DNA of 13,237 nucleotides from Baffinella frigidus (lineage: Eukaryota; Cryptophyceae; Cryptomonadales; Baffinellaceae): the NCBI GenBank assembly GCA_026770585.1, contig MU646377.1:160456-173692 (forward strand). The letters are read 5' to 3'. Positions 12,201 to 13,237 of the stretch are shown here, in pieces (the stretch's first letter is position 1; every line of letters begins with the position of its first letter). The notes below the pieces were generated by a model. That model saw only the letters and a list, made by a program, of their open reading frames with translations. It did not search any database and was not told the DNA's origin. The position numbers and the translations under genes were made by a program.

Positions 12201-13182
12201 CAACCCTCAACCGTACACCCCAAATCTTAAAACCCTGAACCCTAAACCCTGAACCATGAATCCTGATACCTAAATCCTAAAACCCTGAACCCTGAACCCT
12301 AAATACTCAACCCTTAACCATGAACCCTCAACCCTAACCATGAACCCTAAACCCTAGACCCGAAACGGCTGGGTTCGTCTGCCCATGCTACGACGCGGTT
12401 CCCCTAAACCCTAAACCCTGACCCTTAAACCCTACACCCCAAACCCTGAATGCCCAACGCCTCAACGGCAGTGCACGGACATCTTCTCACGGGGCGGGGG
12501 CGAGGCGCTGGCTACCGCCAAGGCCATTCCCTTCCTCGGGCGCGTCCCCCTCGACCCGCGCGTGGCCGCGTGCATGGACGCCGGGACACCTCTCTCCAAG
12601 GTCCGTCATCATTTCTGAAAAGGTTTTACGAGCAAGTTTGTGACTTTTATTATAAGGATTTTGTTGTTTTTTTCTGGTACGTTTTGCACCGAGTCGCGTC
12701 CGAATGAGGATAATAAGGGGATTCCGTTCCTCGGGCGAGTCCCGTTTGACCCGCGCGTGGCTACTTGGACAGGGGTACCTCGCTCATCAGAAAGTGCCTC
12801 CCCCTAGGACCCTACAGTCGGCCTACGTCTAGGGCGGTTTCTGACGCGCGAGGTACCCCTGCATGGACGCTGGGTCCCCCTTATCCAAGGTCCGACTCAG
12901 AGTGACAGTATGTTATTACCTTGAACCCTGAACCCTGAACCCTGAACCCTGAACCCTGAACCCTAAACGCTGAACCTTAAACCCTAAACACTGAACATTC
13001 AACCCCACACCCACACCCACACCCTAAACCCTGCTGGCAGGCACATCCAGAGAGTCGGCAACCCGTAAAACCTAAACCCCAAACCCCAAACCCTAAACCC
13101 CAAACCCTACACGCAGGCGCATCCAGAGAGCCCAGCGGGGGGGGCGCTCCTCCAAGTCCTCGCCAAGCTCAGGAAACCCTAG
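9236..13182 (+). CDS. NUBP2: Cytosolic Fe-S cluster assembly factor NUBP2/Cfd1, 9 exons
   Basis: P-loop ATPase of the Mrp/NBP35 family. With NBP35 it forms the cytosolic scaffold that assembles 4Fe-4S clusters for cytosolic and nuclear proteins. Exons: 9236-9376, 9506-9574, 10241-10303, 10468-10551, 11183-11281, 11531-11632, 12119-12178, 12472-12600, 13117-13182. Every exon is a multiple of three, so all eight introns are phase 0; the total is 270 residues plus stop (human NUBP2 is about 271). Seen in order: deviant Walker A GKGGVGKS at 24-31; [11 protein letters not shown] at 52-62; [14 protein letters not shown] ending at 119; DTPPGTSD at 135-142; VTTPQDVS at 164-171; ENMAGF at 194-199; cysteines 201, 204 and 207 in CPCCDEC, the CX2CX2C cluster ligand motif, completed across intron 7; SRGGGEALA at 212-220. 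It lacks the N-terminal Cys-rich extension of NBP35, which favours NUBP2/Cfd1. ATG 9236 has A at -3 and G at +4. All donors are GT and all acceptors AG. Transcribed divergently from the amidase. Confidence 0.96.
9377..9505 (+). other. NUBP2 intron 1, in frame and without stops
   Basis: 129 bases, divisible by three, open in the NUBP2 frame, so retention would add 43 residues. It is called an intron because GSK must join VALLDVD directly to match other NUBP2 proteins and because GT and CAG stand at the edges. It is the only NUBP2 intron without heptamers. Confidence 0.8.
9687..9828 (+). repeat. Heptamer array, CCCTACA variant
   Basis: Consecutive CCCTACA units in NUBP2 intron 2, C-rich in the transcript. 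A 24-base flank (GTTGAGCAGACGCGCCC type, 9669-9686) recurs at 9893-9911 before the next array. Confidence 0.85.
9835..9890. repeat. GCATTTCA inverted and direct repeats
   Basis: CTGAGCATTTCA occurs twice and is followed by its complement TGAAATGC, so a small hairpin can form between the two heptamer arrays. Confidence 0.6.
9919..10232 (+). repeat. Telomere-like array before NUBP2 exon 3
   Basis: CCCTACA, then long CCCTAAA runs (interrupted at 10100-10150), reaching the acceptor at 10240. Confidence 0.9.
10318..10450 (+). repeat. Heptamer array, CCCCAAA variant, before NUBP2 exon 4
   Basis: Clean CCCCAAA heptamers almost fill intron 3 and end 17 bases before the acceptor at 10467. Confidence 0.9.
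10615..10664 (-). mobile_element. AAGTTGAC/GTCAACTT element, NUBP2 intron 4 copy 1
   Basis: From CTCCAAAGTTGACGG to TGTCAACTTGAGA, reversed relative to 3174-3224. Internal TTTGTACCGCACAC matches the other members. Confidence 0.75.
10774..10824 (-). mobile_element. AAGTTGAC/GTCAACTT element, NUBP2 intron 4 copy 2
   Basis: Same ends and interior as the copy at 10615-10664; part of the larger duplicated unit. Confidence 0.75.
11091..11131 (+). repeat. Two echoes of the 5' edge of NUBP2 exon 5
   Basis: GCAGTTTCTCGAGGACCAG followed by TAG, then CTGGAGGACCAG, repeat the functional edge at 11181-11195. Using the first as an acceptor would give FLEDQ and a stop. Confidence 0.75.
11329..11379 (+). 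mobile_element. AAGTTGAC/GTCAACTT element, NUBP2 intron 5
   Basis: TTCTCAAGTTGACATGC ... CGTCAACTTTGGAGCGG; closest in form to the copy at 3174-3224 and followed by the same GAAA-GAGCC flank. Confidence 0.75.
11460..11528 (+). repeat. Short C-rich array before NUBP2 exon 6
   Basis: CCCTGGA, CCCGAAA and CCCTGCA units just upstream of the acceptor at 11530. Confidence 0.7.
11633..12065. other. NUBP2 intron 6, mostly unique sequence
   Basis: Apart from a pyrimidine-rich stretch (about 11950-12010) and a small array just before exon 7, no repeat or exon is recognised. Confidence 0.6.
12066..12110 (+). repeat. Telomere-like array before NUBP2 exon 7
   Basis: CCCTAAA and CCCCAAA units ending 8 bases before the acceptor at 12118. 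Confidence 0.85.
12181..12362 (+). repeat. Heptamer array between NUBP2 exon 7 edge and its echo
   Basis: CCCTGAA and CCCTAAA units start at the exon 7 donor and end at the copied exon 7 edge. Confidence 0.85.
12368..12400 (+). pseudogene. Echo of NUBP2 exon 7 3' edge, cluster Cys lost
   Basis: Encodes [10 protein letters not shown] with a GT donor, against [10 protein letters not shown] in the exon. The residue equivalent to ligand Cys204 is Tyr, so including this copy instead would damage the Fe-S site. Confidence 0.8.
12719..12895 (+). pseudogene. Second copy of NUBP2 exon 8 3' half, split by an element
   Basis: [14 protein letters not shown] codons, then the inverted-repeat element 12770-12861, then [10 protein letters not shown] codons and the same GTCCG donor. 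Apart from the insertion it tracks exon 8 (12526-12605) closely. Confidence 0.85.
12770..12861. mobile_element. Short inverted-repeat element (MITE-like), copy 2
   Basis: Perfect 14-base terminal inverted repeats CAGGGGTACCTCGC (12770-12783) and its complement (12848-12861) enclose about 64 bases related to the interior of the copy at 51-178. It sits inside the second copy of NUBP2 exon 8, splitting it between the VA and CMDAG codons, so it arrived after that duplication. The flanks CTTGGA and CATGGA match at 5 of 6 bases and may be a worn target-site duplication. Confidence 0.72.
12921..13034 (+). repeat. Heptamer array, CCCTGAA variant
   Basis: Consecutive CCCTGAA units, then CCCTAAA and CCCACAC, before the echo of exon 9. 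Confidence 0.85.
13037..13060 (+). repeat. Echo of NUBP2 exon 9 5' edge
   Basis: GGCAGGCACATCCAGAGAG repeats the functional acceptor and first codons at 13113-13131. A short CCCCAAA array at 13064-13110 separates them. Reading on from the echo does not give a conserved C-terminus. Confidence 0.75.
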
Positions 13183-13212
13183 GGGGGGGGTTTGTGAGAA
13201 AGAGAGAATGGA

Positions 13213-13237
13213 AGCTGAGGAAACCCTACGGGGGGGA
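13213..13237 (+). repeat. Echo of the NUBP2 stop-codon edge, cut by the window
   Basis: AAGCTGAGGAAACCCTACGG matches AAGCTCAGGAAACCCTAGGG around the stop codon (13166-13185). Confidence 0.65.

Noticed and set aside
931-13110. A chromosome end or subtelomere, because of TTTAGGG repeats
   Set aside because: The arrays are short, degenerate, interrupted, of both polarities and confined mostly to introns of intact genes. A nearby telomere cannot be excluded but nothing here requires it.

Overview
The window is nuclear DNA of an intron-rich eukaryote, most likely a microalga or related protist. The exons are GC-rich, and the introns are filled with degenerate seven-base repeats related to the Arabidopsis-type telomere unit TTTAGGG. 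I cannot name the species. No rRNA, tRNA, CRISPR array or prokaryotic operon is visible. Two complete genes lie head to head, and neither shows as a long open frame; both had to be assembled from short exons by homology and splice-site phase. Gene 1 (minus strand, 8960 to 848) is an amidase-signature hydrolase in 20 exons, 526 residues, or 465 if it starts at a second Met. It has the full Lys-cisSer-Ser triad with spacing close to fatty acid amide hydrolase. Gene 2 (plus strand, 9236 to 13182) is NUBP2/Cfd1, the cytosolic Fe-S cluster scaffold ATPase, in 9 exons and 270 residues, almost the length of the human protein. All 29 exons join without a frame break, and 23 of the 27 introns are phase 0. 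Layout: 1-180 has GA-rich sequence and a short inverted-repeat element; 180-847 is non-coding repeats downstream of the amidase; 848-8960 is the amidase; 8961-9235 is the shared upstream region; 9236-13182 is NUBP2; 13183-13237 begins a copy of the last NUBP2 exon edge. The two enzymes have no obvious pathway link. The striking feature is intron structure. First, exon edges with their splice sites occur again as imperfect copies ('echoes') inside neighbouring introns, often on the far side of a heptamer array. Second, in all clear NUBP2 arrays and most amidase arrays the C-rich strand (CCCTAAA) is the transcribed sense strand, and the arrays often directly precede a 3' splice site. Third, each array uses its own heptamer variant but keeps the seven-base period. 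Two families of small inverted-repeat elements are also present. Together these suggest introns that grow by duplication of exon edges and by insertion or expansion of telomere-like heptamers. All gene models here were derived by reading alone, without transcripts or database searches.
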